Origin: Phanerochaete sordida
Taxonomy: Eukaryota; Basidiomycota; Agaricomycetes; Polyporales; Phanerochaetaceae
Assembly (NCBI GenBank): GCA_019973155.2
Contig: BPQB01000013.1
Coordinates: forward strand, 496,001-560,000
Direction: 5' to 3'
DNA length: 64,000 bases
Part shown: one piece after another, positions 42,603 through 56,120 of the stretch
Numbering within the stretch: the stretch's first letter is position 1
Layout: every line of letters begins with the position of its first letter
The notes under the pieces: model-generated
Database searches by the model: none
The model's input: the letters and a program-made list of their open reading frames with translations, nothing else
What the model was told of the DNA's origin: nothing
Made by a program: the position numbers and the translations under genes

Positions 42603-43039
42603 TTTATAGGGCCTGTCATGCGAGTTTGACAGGGTGCCATTTCATGAGGTTTTGCGAGCGATGCGAGCAATTATCGACTCGGGGGAAACAGATGTATCGA
42701 ACCGACTATCTGCGCGAGCACTTATTGGGCGGCTATTCGTCGTTGCAAGCGACATCGAGTCGCTGAGTACGAGAGAGCATCCGTGTGCTGCGAGTTCGCA
42801 AGCATAAAATGGATCTAACACCATGACTATTTGTAACATACACGCTATGTGATATTGAATAGGAATTTCGACTCAAATTATGCAAGTCGGTGTCTGCTTT
42901 GTCCTGCCGCTTTGTCCGGGCGCAAGGCACGAGAGATGTGGCCCTGTGGCCTTTGTAGGCTTTGTCCAACGCTTTGGTGGCCACCCATAAATGCTCATCT
43001 ACACCCTCGAGCACAGCCGCTTCCTTCCCCACTCCTACA
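42603..43039. other. Intergenic region upstream of F-box gene 5
   Basis: 437 bp holding the pseudogene 3' flank and the promoter of member 5. No gene is visible. Confidence 0.5.
42896..42992 (+). promoter_or_regulatory. Promoter module of F-box gene 5
   Basis: GCTTTGTCC occurs at 42896, 42909 and 42959; ATGTGGCC at 42936-42943, followed by GTGGCCTTTGT from 42946; a TATA-like CATAAAT at 42986-42992, 48 bp before the ATG. It closely parallels the module of member 3. Confidence 0.6.
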
Positions 43040-44593
43040 ATGTGGCACTTCACGCCGCCGGCGCCGCGGCGTACAAGCATCGCAGACCTCCCCGCCGAGA
43101 TCCTCACCAAAATCCTCGACACGCTCCTCACCTCCATCAGCCTTAGGCCTGCAGACCCCAGACGCCTCGCCGACCTCTGCGGCCCCGCGCCGCTCAGCCC
43201 CGGCCAGGACTACGCGCGCACGCTCCTCAACGCGGCGCACGTCTGCGCGTACTGGCGCGCCGTCGCGTGCGGCGCGCAGCAGCTCTGGGCGCGGCTCTGG
43301 CCGTGCGAGCAAGACGAAACCTACCTCGAACACGCGTTCGCGCGCGCGGGCGCCGCGCCGCTCGAGCTGCGCGCGTCGGGCCGCTGGCCAGACGTGGACG
43401 CGGACGCGCTTCGGCGGGGCGCGGCGCTCGTGGCCGAGCTGCTCGCACGCGAGTTGCACCGCGTGCGCGTGCTCGACGTCGACTGCTCGGTCGAAAACTT
43501 GCTGCACGAGCAGCAGTTCGCGTGGCCGGCCGCAGTGGAGGCGCCAGAGATGCGCGAGCTGCGCGTACACGGGCCGCTCGCGGTGGAGCGGGTGCTCTGG
43601 CGCGGGCTGCGGTGCCCCCGCCTCGAGAGCCTCGAGGTCGCGCATGCGGCGGACCCTGCGGCGTGGGCCGCAGTCGAGCGCGACCTCTGCCCGCCGACGC
43701 TGCGCCGGCTCGTGGTCTGCAAGGAAGAGCACCGTGTTTCGTGGGGCCCGCAAGTCGTCGAACCCATGTTTCCTTTGCCGGAGGATCTCCTCGCGCTCCT
43801 CCGCCGCCTGCCGAACCTGGAGTCGCTCGCCGTCAACTTGCCCGAGTCGCGGTGGAACAGCTACGAGCAGGTCGTCCTGCCAAAATTACGGGACATTCAC
43901 GTCATAGAGGGCAACGCAAACCACGAAGCGTTCCTGCACCGACTTATCGTGCCCTCAAACACGCGTCTTAACGTCGGAGAGCGCGTCTTTGAGGTGCAGC
44001 CGCAACACCTAAAGCAGGCCCCGCCGACGCTGAACGTGGCCGACTTCCTAGGCTGGAGCAGCGTGCCGCCGGCGCTGCAGTCGCTCACCCTCACCTTCCA
44101 CGGCATGGGGCGCACCAGCCTGACCGGAAATATTCCCGGCGGAGAAGGCGTCAACGTCATCCAGGGCGCCTGGCCGCCTGAGCTGCGCGCGTTCGCCGAG
44201 CGGTGCCCGGCGGAGGGCGTCCGCGGGCTGCGGCTCATCGACGTGCGGGCCTACGAAGACGGCTACGACGACGGCCGGACGCTCGAGGCCGTGTACGACT
44301 TGTACAAGCGGCTCGGCGACGTCGAGGAGCTCGTGTTCGGCGGGAAGTTTGCCTCGGGCGATGTCGAGAGGTTCATCGGAAAGCTTGCCGACGACGCCGC
44401 CATGCTGCCGAAGCTACAGACCGTGCGCTTCGACGCCAGTTTCTGCCTCTATTCCTCTGCCAAGCCGGCCATGTCGAGGGACGACAAGTGTCTCCTCCTC
44501 TTCAGAGACAGCGTGCTATCCTTTAGAGAGCAGCGAGGGTCTCTGCGGGGTGTTCCTGTGCCCGCCCTTGTCTTCGAACCTGAACTAAAATAA
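43040..44593 (+). CDS. F-box/LRR-like protein, array member 5
   Basis: A single exon of 517 residues. F-box: IADLPAEILTKILDTLL, a longer linker (about 25 residues), then TLLNAAHVCAYWRAVACGAQQLWARLWP. The body shares LPEDLLALLRRLPNLESLAV and HRLIVPSNTRLNVG with the other members, but the C-terminus (FRDSVLSFREQRGSLRGVPV) is its own. Codon use is more GC-rich than in members 3 and 4. I took the ATG at 43040, just before the F-box; an in-frame ATG at 42962 overlaps the CTTTGTCC promoter words and is unlikely. Confidence 0.87.
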   Translation: MWHFTPPAPRRTSIADLPAEILTKILDTLLTSISLRPADPRRLADLCGPAPLSPGQDYARTLLNAAHVCAYWRAVACGAQQLWARLWPCEQDETYLEHAFARAGAAPLELRASGRWPDVDADALRRGAALVAELLARELHRVRVLDVDCSVENLLHEQQFAWPAAVEAPEMRELRVHGPLAVERVLWRGLRCPRLESLEVAHAADPAAWAAVERDLCPPTLRRLVVCKEEHRVSWGPQVVEPMFPLPEDLLALLRRLPNLESLAVNLPESRWNSYEQVVLPKLRDIHVIEGNANHEAFLHRLIVPSNTRLNVGERVFEVQPQHLKQAPPTLNVADFLGWSSVPPALQSLTLTFHGMGRTSLTGNIPGGEGVNVIQGAWPPELRAFAERCPAEGVRGLRLIDVRAYEDGYDDGRTLEAVYDLYKRLGDVEELVFGGKFASGDVERFIGKLADDAAMLPKLQTVRFDASFCLYSSAKPAMSRDDKCLLLFRDSVLSFREQRGSLRGVPVPALVFEPELK

Positions 44594-45079
44594 TCAAGAT
44601 ATACTGCAACAAAAGAGAGGGAGAGATGACCTATCTGAGCAGCTGCCCGAGTCGTCGGGATGTAAGCACAAGCACAACCAACATGTGAAAGCGCGACGGA
44701 CCTCTGAAAGGCGGGTCGTTCCCACGCCACTGCGGACCGGGAAATGCGCTCGTCTCGAACTTGTCTCCAACCATCGCAGATATTTGAGACTGCACAGCCA
44801 CGCAATGCCACGGCAGTGACTATTCCTTGGCAGCACATCAAACTGCCGACTGGAATCGTGTCCAACGCATATTACTGTCCCGCCGGCGCAGCTATGGTGT
44901 TCTGATCGCACAATGGCCCCTACCGGCGCGCCGTTTTCTCCAGCTCCTTGTGACACCTCTGCGGTTTCGAAACGCCGCGGACAAAGCAGCCATCACCACG
45001 TCGTCTCCTCGGACGGTAGTATCTATATAGCCTGCTCTGCTTGAAGCAGCACTGCAACACCCTTGTCAGACCTTCTGCC
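44594..45079. other. Intergenic region upstream of the O-methyltransferase
   Basis: 486 bp with no gene. A TATA-like CTATATA lies at 45023-45029, 51 bp before the methyltransferase ATG. Confidence 0.45.
45023..45029 (+). promoter_or_regulatory. TATA box-like element of the O-methyltransferase
   Basis: CTATATA, 51 bp upstream of the ATG at 45080, in a normal position for a fungal core promoter. Confidence 0.4.
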
Positions 45080-46686
45080 ATGTCCTCTCTCGAAGAACGC
45101 ATCGACACCCTCCGCGCGCTCGTGCGCACGCTCACCGACGCGTCCGAGGCCGTCATCGCCGCCTGGCAGCGCGACGCCGCCGCGCCGCCCGCGCCGAAGA
45201 GCCTCGCGAGCAGCGTGCCGAGCCACGCGCTCTTCGACGCGCGCCGCACCGCGATAGGGGCCGCGGGCATGCTCATGGTGCTCGTCCAGGACCCGAGGAT
45301 CCGCGCGATGGAGCTCTGCGCGCAGTACCTCGAGGCGCGCGCGTGGCACATCGCGGTCGAGAAGAGCGTGCCGGACGTCCTCGCGGAGGCGGGCCCCGGC
45401 GAGGGGGTGGCGATCCAGAGGCTCAGCGAGGCGACGGGGATCAACGAGGATAAGCTGAGTGGGTCGCACCACCGGTGTGACCTATTCAATGATACTCACG
45501 GGATGCTAGTCAGGGTCATGCGCTGCTTGTGCTCCAACCATACCTTCTCCGAAGTCCGCGAGGGATACTTCGCCAACACCCACATGAGCGAGGCACTGGT
45601 CGGCAACCAGGAGCTAGCAGCATGGATTATATCCATGTAAGGCTCACTTTGACTCTGTCTCTGCGGAGGGCCTGACCGCGTCACAGGTCCCGGCATCAGT
45701 ACGCCTCGTCAGTCAAGCTCCCTGAGGTTCTGTACGACCCGGTCAAGACCCACTCCAACTCGGATCGCGACACCGCGTTCAACGCCTATCATCAGACCAA
45801 CCTCTCACATTGGGAATGGCTTGAGGAACCTGTCGTCCATCCCGATGGCAGCAAGGGACCCAAACCAGACCTCGAGATCTTCTCCATGGCTATGCGTGGA
45901 GGTGGGAAAGCTGCAGGCCCGCCATTGTATGTTGGTCAGTATCTCAACTCTATTATTGACATGACGCGCATACTCACCTATTCCGAAGATTATCCCTGGG
46001 ATTCAATCAAGGGTCTGGTTGTCGACGTCGGCGGCGGTGTAGGTACGAGCACCGATGTCATCCACGCGAATCTCGTCCTAATCTCGCGACATCAGGCGGG
46101 ATGTGCCTCGATCTAGGAACGCTCTATCCCCACCTCGAGTTCGTTATCGAGGATCGCGCGCCGGTGCTGGAGCAGGCGAAGGAGCTGTGGGCGAAGGAGC
46201 TCCCCGGCCACGTCGCGTCCAACCGCGTGTCCTTCGTGCCGCACGACTTCTTCACCTCACAGCCCGTGCACGGCGCCGCCGTCTACAACCTGCGCTACAT
46301 CCTGTCCGTCGCCCTCCCCGCGCCCCGCACGCCCCGCTAACGCGCCCGACAGGCACGACTGGGACGACGCGCGCGCGCTCGCGATCCTGCGCGCGCTGCG
46401 CCCCGCGCTCGGCGCGGACTCGCGCATCCTCGTGTGCGACCAGCTGCTCGACACGACGCGCGGCTCGCCGCACATCGCGCCCGCGCCGCCGCCGCTCCCC
46501 GCGAACTACGGCTGCGCGCTGCGCATGGCGCACGCGCGCGACCTCAACATGCTCGCGCTCTCGAACGGGCGCGAGCGCACGCCCGCGGACGTCGCGCGCC
46601 TCGCCGCGCGGGCGGGCCTCCGCGTCGCGCGCGTGTGGCCGTGCCGGGGGCTGGTGTGGATCACGGAGCTGCGTGTGGCGGAGTGA
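45080..46686 (+). CDS. SAM-dependent O-methyltransferase, plant COMT-like family 2
   Basis: The N-terminal part is the dimerisation/winged-helix region (AIQRLSEATGINEDKL, VMRCLCSNHTFSEVREGYFANT). The Rossmann SAM-binding motif I reads LVVDVGGGVGGM once the intron is removed, with LDLGTLYPHLEFVIEDRAPV after it. The catalytic base region LHDWDD matches the His of plant O-methyltransferases and is created across an intron (YIL to HDWDD). The protein is about 470 residues, typical for fungal OMTs. Introns are GT-AG; the second exon border is best taken at GCTAG/TC, giving KLIRVMRC. Substrate is unknown; such enzymes methylate phenolic or polyketide hydroxyls, but no biosynthetic cluster surrounds it. 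Confidence 0.9.
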
Positions 46687-49161
<2,475 letters not shown>

Positions 49162-49345
49162 AAAGTTCGATGCTTTCACGATGTACTATCGCATGCTGTA
49201 GTTATACAAACAAAAGCTAGATAGAGTGTATTCTTGACGGAAAATGACAAATGTACAAATATGAGCGGGTATGATGCGTAAGGTATAGCGTAGAGGCGAT
49301 TGCGTGGTCTATTCGCGATTGCGAGAGCTGCCGGCCGAGGAGACT

Positions 49346-51068
49346 CTACCAGAAGCGGTTGGTCTGAGGAGGCAGTTTTCTAGCCATGCGCATCATGACG
49401 ATATCGGAGGTGAGGCTCGAGAACTGGTGCCGCCGGTCAGCCAATCGCAGCCGCCACGAAGGATAAGGCACGTACCCCATTGCCAATGAGCACCTGCGCA
49501 CGTTGGCCGATGAGCATGTCCACCGCCTGCGCGACGTACTTCTGCTCCCTGTCGAGCACGAGGTCGCGGCTCGTCGCGACCCGGTCCAAGCCGCCCGTCC
49601 CGCGCAGCGCAGCCTTGAGCGCGTCCGCCCAGGCCGCCTTCGCGTTCGTCATGACGTACACGTCGCGGATGCCTTCGTGCGCGGCGCGCACCGCCGCGAC
49701 CTTGCGCACGATGTCCGGGATACTGGGCAGGCAGCGGCGCATGTACAGCCGCATGCTCTCCTCGCCGACCTCGCCGCCGCCCGCGTCCGCGGGCGTCTCC
49801 CACGCGTCGGGGAGCGCGTCGAACGCGTTGAACGCGTTGAAGGACGCGCCCCAGCGCGCGAGGTGCGCGCAGTGGTCCTCGTAGTCGCCGCGCCGCACGT
49901 GCAGCACGAGCAGCCCGGGCAGCGGCACGTACGGGTCGCGCAGCGGCGCGAGCGCGGGCGGCGGCGCGTACGGCTCGAGCGGCGGCACTGGCGCGAAGAG
50001 CGCGCGGTTCGCGGCGAAGGCGGCGTGGACGAGCGGCGCCCAGCCGAGCAGGCGCAGCACGGGCGACGCGGAGAGCACGGGCCAGACGGGCAGCAGGCGC
50101 CACTTCTCGCCGTAGATGCTGGGGCGTCTGGGTCAGGATGGGCTCGACTGGAGTGGGGAAGAGGGACTGACTAGAACGAGAAGATTCTCTCAGAATCACG
50201 CGCGACCTCGACGCAGGGATCGTCGATGCCTTTCAGGTACTCTGTCCACGTTTGGAGGATCTTCAGTGCCGTCGGGTGTTCTGGACCCATGTAAGGACGG
50301 ACGTCCTCCGTCTTGACGATTGTCGGGTTTGGGCATATCTTCTCGAAGTATTTTTGATGCACGGCTAGGGGAGTGCGGTCGCCTTGTACAAATGCTCCGC
50401 CAAGCAAAGGACCTAGGATACGAGAAATGAGCTTGCTATGAATGCAAGAAGTCCATCCTCTGAACCGTTACCGGAGATGAGTGCAGACAGCGGGATTTGA
50501 GACGGTATTAGTTTGGAGTCCCAGCCTGAATATTCCGAATTGTCTCTGTTCCATGTGAAGTTGTCAAAGACGAAGCTGCGAAAAATAAGTCAGCTCGCGT
50601 GTAGCACAAAGGAAGACAAGAAACTGACGATCGTCCACTGCTGTACGCGACCTGCGCGTTCATGATGAGGTCTTCTAAGTAGTTCCCCCATCCCAGACCT
50701 TCGGAGCGAATTGCAGCATTTAGTCACGTCCTAGAAGACAGACGGTTTCTGCACTCACCAGAGACATGGTTATTCACCCACAGGTACTTCTTCCCACCAG
50801 CGAACGGGTCGCTCGTGTCGTGCTGGGGCAGCGCCAGCTCGGCATGGTGGTACTTCTCGTACAGCGGCGGCTTGTTCCTCTCGAACTCTCTCTTCTTCCA
50901 CCGCTTTACGCCCGCGACGCACAAATAGACCAGCGCTGCAACGAGCCCGGCGCCCAGCAGGACCCTGCGCAGCGTCAGCGATTGCTGCAGGCTGCCCGCA
51001 CGCGACCGGAGTCTGCGCGGCGACGCGGACGAGCGGCGGTGCACAGGGAGGCGCGGACTCTGCTTCAT
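49346..51068 (-). CDS. GDP-fucose protein O-fucosyltransferase-like membrane protein
   Basis: The spliced protein is about 490 residues. An N-terminal basic region is followed by one membrane segment (VLLGAGLVAALVYLCVAGV, about residues 36-54), giving a type II topology. The luminal part has KKYLWVNNHVSGLGWGNYLE (substrate-binding glycine-rich loop, made across the first intron), NAQVAYSSGRSFVFDNFTW, and LLVLHVRRGDYEDHC, whose H-x-R-R-G-D matches the nucleotide-sugar-binding HxRxGD motif of fucosyltransferases. It ends VLIGNGFSSLTSDIVMMRMA, then FW. Introns are GT-AG. Fungal relatives are poorly characterised, so donor and acceptor are uncertain. It is tail-to-tail with enolase. Confidence 0.75.
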
Positions 51069-51545
51069 TCGTCCTCAGACTGTCCTCGTGGTAGATGGCG
51101 AAGCGCAGCAAGCGAGCATGCTCGGTTGTTGGGAGGGTACATGACGGCGAGAGATGAACGGGGGCAATGCCAGGCGCCCGGCACTCATTCACCCTGGAAA
51201 TCTTCCCTCGCGCAGCAGGTATATGTTTAGATTCTCGTGGTGGGATGACCAGTCCAGAGAAAAGAATGAGGATATAGTGTAGTACTACGTAGTGTATATA
51301 GTCTGACATGGCAGAATAAAGAAGGGTAGCCGGGAAGAGTTAAGTCATGAGAATAATGTCAAAGCGCGAGAAAGTGCATGGACATGGTCATGAGGTCGCA
51401 AACTAAAGTCTGGGTGTACGGTGCGGGTGTAGTCCAAGGGCGATACTCAACGACTGACATCGTAAAGGAAGGGGAGAAGAGAGGAGATGCTAAGTCCATG
51501 GGGCGTGAATATGTGCTAAATGTACATCTGCGTGAGGTTTCGTCT
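51069..51545. other. Intergenic region between the fucosyltransferase-like and chitin synthase genes
   Basis: 477 bp holding the promoter of the minus-strand membrane protein and the 3' end of chitin synthase. No gene is visible. Confidence 0.45.
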
Positions 51546-54500
51546 TTAATATCCGTACCCACCTTGCGGCGGGGCTGCACCTGGTGGCAGGTGCTGTGAC
51601 GGCATGGGCATAGAGCCGCTGCGTGAATAGCGGTTCTGATTCTGCTGGGGCGAGACTTGCGCCGTCGACCGCCTTGTCTGTCGTGATATTCGGCGCACAC
51701 CGGACGTCGACACCGGGCCGTTGTCCACGAGACTGACACCCCGCTGCCGGCTTTGACCACCGGCGGATGCTACTAGCTCCTCTGGCTCAGCAGTATAGGG
51801 GAACTGCTGTTGCTGCTGGGCATCGTAGCCGGCTGTGTGTGGCTGGGAGTAGCCGTAAGGGTTGTATGTCTCGCCGGGGTAGTTGTACGCAGACGACTGG
51901 CGGTAGACGCCATTGCTCGCAGTTGCAACCCGCGACACGCGCTGATCGAACGGCGACTGGGAGCTTGGCACCTCGTACTCTTCCGAATAGCCGTAGCCAT
52001 CCTGAGGACTGGGGATGAGGCGCTGTTGCTGGGACCCAAGGTCTGAGTTGTAACCGCCTTCCTCGCTCGATCGAGACAAGCCAGCGGAAGACGTCGATGC
52101 AGAGGCCGGCGTCGTACGGGAGACGGACAGAGGTGTGGGAAGCATGAGGAGCTGATTCGGGTCTTGTTTACGCGGCGCTGCCGCATAGGCGGAGTCATAC
52201 GTGCTCGAGTCGTAGCCTTGCTGCTGAGTGTGGTAATCGCTGGTAGAGATTATCGAATGGCGGTTGCTGTCAAGCCTGAGGACAAAGTCAGCGTACTGGG
52301 AGCACACAGAAAGTAGACTACTCACCGTTGAGGCGAACCTGTCGGATAGTAGGTCGAGTCTCGGGACTGGGTACCCGTCTTCCATCTCCGCTCGCGCTCG
52401 AACTCAGCCCATCGCTTCATGACGATATGCGAGGAGTCGAATTCTCCCTCCTTGTCTCCATGGTTCTCAGCAGCCTTCTCGCCAGCAATCTGCCGCGTCT
52501 GACCCCAGGAGAAGTCGTCGAAGTGCCAGAAGGCATACGCGGGCAAGATACCGTTCCAGATCGGGAGCGACAGCAGATAGACGAGCATCCATCCGATGTA
52601 GGCGACCTTGCGGGACGTGATGACGATGAGGAAGCCGGGAAGACCCAGGACGATGGCGAGCAGAATAAGCGGGATCGTGGTGTTCGTACCGCCAGGGATG
52701 ATGGAGATGATGATCAGGTACAGCGTGAACGAGATGGCGGCGGGAAGCACAAGAGTACCAGCCAACTCCATACCAACGACAAACTGCATCGAGAAACAGA
52801 AGGTACCGCAAAGGTCACGGACCAGGAGCAGCTCAGCCAGGTTATGGATAGTGGAGTTGATCCAACGACGACGCTGGGAAAGGAGGACGCTGAAGGTATC
52901 CGGGACGACGGTCTTGCAGACGGCCTGAGGGCAGAACACGTTCTTGCGCTTCGGGAATGTCTTGAGCATGAGCGTGGTAAGGTAACGATCCTCTCCGAGA
53001 AGGAGCAAGTTCTTCTTGTGCAGGGTGTCGACGACGTTCTCCGAGTAGTGTTGTACAATGTCCGGGTTGGCGAGAATGGGTACCCAGTATCCGCTCTCGC
53101 CTTTCGGAGCCTTGATGCGGTACATACTGAAACATCCGGGAAGACACGTAACACCGCCGAACATGGACTCGAAGGCCTTCGTCATGTGGTGAGAGATGTA
53201 GTACTCGAAGACTTATGCAGCACGTCAGTCAATCATGGTATCTTTAAACGCGGTTCGAAACTCACCTTGGATCATGGTGACCCATGTCTCGGCCTTGTTC
53301 GCAATCTTCGTCTCACCACAGAGACCCATGATCTCGTAGTCGTTGACCATGCACGACACCATTCGGCTGAGCGAGTCGGGGAAGACCTTCGTGTCGGCGT
53401 CGACACAGAGCACGACCTCGTAGCGGTCGGGGCTCACGCCCGTCACGCGCCAGATCGAGTTGAAGAATTCGTACTCGAACGTTGTCATCCGCTCGTCGAA
53501 CATGACCTTCTGCATGAACGCCATGAGGACGATCTGGCTGTCGCGCTTGCCGCGGTTACCCGGCTTCGCGTCGTTCTTCTCGAGCGGGTTTCCGCATTTC
53601 GCCACGAGGACGATGGGCACCTTCTGCTGCTTCGACTTCTCGACCGTAGCATCGTCGTACGCATAGAATCCGGCGTAGACCTGCGCCATGTTGTGCCGCT
53701 TGTGTCCGTCAGCGATAGCAACGTAGGAGTGCGGCTCGACTTCAGAGGGATCGATGACGAAGTCCTTCATCATCGACAAACAGATCTCGGGGGTCGTCAT
53801 CGTGTTACCGGCTCCCTTGACCATACCATCAGCGATGACAAGAATGAGCTTGTGGCTGTTCGGGTAGTCGGTTGTCGCCAAAGAGTCGAGCGTAGTACGG
53901 AGACCTTCGACAGACTCAGAGTAAGCCGTCACGAGACAGATCGTGTGCGCCAGTGGATAGTTGAAGGGCTCGTAGTCAGGAGGCGGCTGAGGAACGACGT
54001 TGTGAAGAGGGAAGGGGCAGGGGTTCTCAGCAAACTTCGCACTTGTATCGAGGGAAGTAGAGCTGCGTGACTGGCGAGCGGCTGGGGTGTCCGGAGGTGT
54101 GAGCTTGCTCACGCTCTTCCTGCTGGAGCCGCCGTACACACTCGTCGCAGCACGCTTGTAAGGCATAGGCTCGAGCATTCCGTAAGCCGTCGACTGGCGA
54201 CCGCCGCCCATACCCTTGAGCATGTTCTCGGCAGGGGTAAAACGCGAGGTCGAGGGAAGGAATGACTTGAGACCCTTGTGAAGGCCGTTCTTGTGCACGT
54301 TGGGGCGAAGATGGCTGGGAGCGGGGCGGTAGATGTCCTCTGTCCAGTTCTCGATCTCGTTGGCGCGCTTCATTCGCTCTTCGTACGTCTCGTTCTTGAA
54401 GTTGCCGATACGCCACGAGAAAAACCAAGCGAACATGACGGCCATGAAGAAGCGTATACCGACCACGCCGATGATGAACACCAGCGAGACGTACAGTACG

Positions 54501-56120
54501 ACTTCGGAAGCGACACAGCCAATAGTGTTCGTGTCAATGAAACCAACGGTGACAAGATCTTGCAGGCAGTGACCGAGAGGACGCTGGTTGGTGCGCAGCA
54601 GATACATGCTGAGATCCTTGCCGTTGAAGGTACCGTTGGCCTTCATCAGCTCGTTGAACATTGGCGGGAACGACACCTGAGCCGGACTCAGCCACGACAG
54701 GAGGTTCAAGTCGAGTACCGAGCTGCGGATAATCAGCAAGTGACCCGAACCGGAAAGTAGAGCCTACGCACGATTCGAAGACAGCGAGATTGCGGCCTGA
54801 GTTCCGGACGTCATCCCATGTGTAGTACACCTGACCCTGGGGTTCGATAGAGGACAGCTGCGATCGCGACGTAGAGGACAAGTGACAGTTGGTAGACTGG
54901 TCATAGCCCGTCAGGTTGATCTGCGAGTTCCCGAACTGATTGTAGACGTTGCAGGGGAAGTACCACTGGGGATCGGTGGAGTCGCCAGAGATGCTCGAGT
55001 TGGCTGCCTTGGTGATCAATCCCTTGCAGTTCTGGTTCACGTTTTGGAACATGAACGAGATGTCTGCACCCGCGACATGCCAATTGCCTTCCAAAAGCGG
55101 GTTCGTCTGGCCATTGAAGGGGCCGCCTGCAGGATGCTTGAACTTCGAGAAGTCGTAGTCATAGCCATGGATAATGACGGAGGCGTTTTCGATGCTACCT
55201 GCGTGGAATCGATTGGGTGGCTTTCCACACACGGTCTCGGTGAAGCCGAAGGTCAGGAAACCGACAGCCGCCATGAGAGCGGCGATGATACTGAGGAGAC
55301 CGATCTTCTCACGCCAGGCCCTTTGTTGCTCGGGAGTGCGAATACCTGTGGAGTGTGCTGTAGTTTCCCAAGCGTCAATAGATACGGGATCACTCACCGC
55401 AGACCCTAAGCAACGGCGGGGGAACCCAGCATGTTATGACATAGCAGTAGATGAACCAAGCGTCCTTGGGGCCAGGACCGATGTTGTTGCAGCATCGTCC
55501 TCCTGACTGGGAGTGCGGCTCAGGCTGCGCCGCGGCGGCGGCCTTCTTGCGGCGGAGTGTCTGGCCGCGTTTGAACAGCGCCAGGCCCGACTCGTGCTGG
55601 TCTTCTTCTCTGCCAAGGAGCGACTTCCCTCGCCGGAGGCCGTCTTGCGGCTGGTTCCCTGTGCCTAGAAACATCGCGGTGAGAAAGAAAGGGCGCAAGA
55701 CAGGCACGGCGGCGGCGTACTTGAAGGGAGGTAATCTATATTTCCACCCTGCTGCAACTCAGCGACGCGACTGTGGTAATGGTACTGCCGATGGCCAGGA
55801 TCTATCTTCTCTCTGTCCGGCCTGACAAGGCTCTTCTTCCTCCCAACTCGACCATCAGCATAACCCCCGGCCTCTGCGAGTCCTGCGTCGGGCGGCGGCG
55901 ATTGCGGTTGGTAGGCGGAATACTGGTGTTGGCGGCGGTCATCGAGGGGCGCCTGACGGTCGCCACGCTCGTTGTTCTGGAAGGATATGCCGCGATGCGG
56001 CTCGGCGGGGTACTGAGGGAGGGGAGTCTGGGCAGCGAGCGAGGCCTGAGACTGGTAAGGGGGAGCCGGGGACTGTGGAGGTCGGGCAGAGCGTGGAGGA
56101 CGCTGTCCTCGGTTATCCAT
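51546..56120 (-). CDS. CHS: Chitin synthase, class IV
   Basis: This polymerises UDP-GlcNAc into chitin at the plasma membrane. Six exons give about 1,400 residues. The N-terminus is disordered and Pro/Gln-rich, then [20 protein letters not shown] and the class IV segment [27 protein letters not shown]. Two membrane regions flank a luminal domain with N-glycosylation-type Asn. The catalytic domain has [39 protein letters not shown] (DxD), [27 protein letters not shown] (EDR) and [14 protein letters not shown] (QxxRW), followed by C-terminal membrane helices. The Ser/Gln/Tyr-rich tail ends GGYGY. The first intron is best taken from GTACGC (about 55726) to GCACAG. The ATG at 56120 (MDNRGQR) is the first in frame; the codon six residues upstream is TTG. 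Confidence 0.93.

Noticed and set aside
52328..54070. 580-codon open frame on the plus strand opposite chitin synthase
   Set aside because: It is antisense to well-conserved chitin synthase exons and runs across their introns. Its sequence is Asp/Arg/Val-rich with no motif, as expected from the reverse of C-ending-codon-rich coding DNA.
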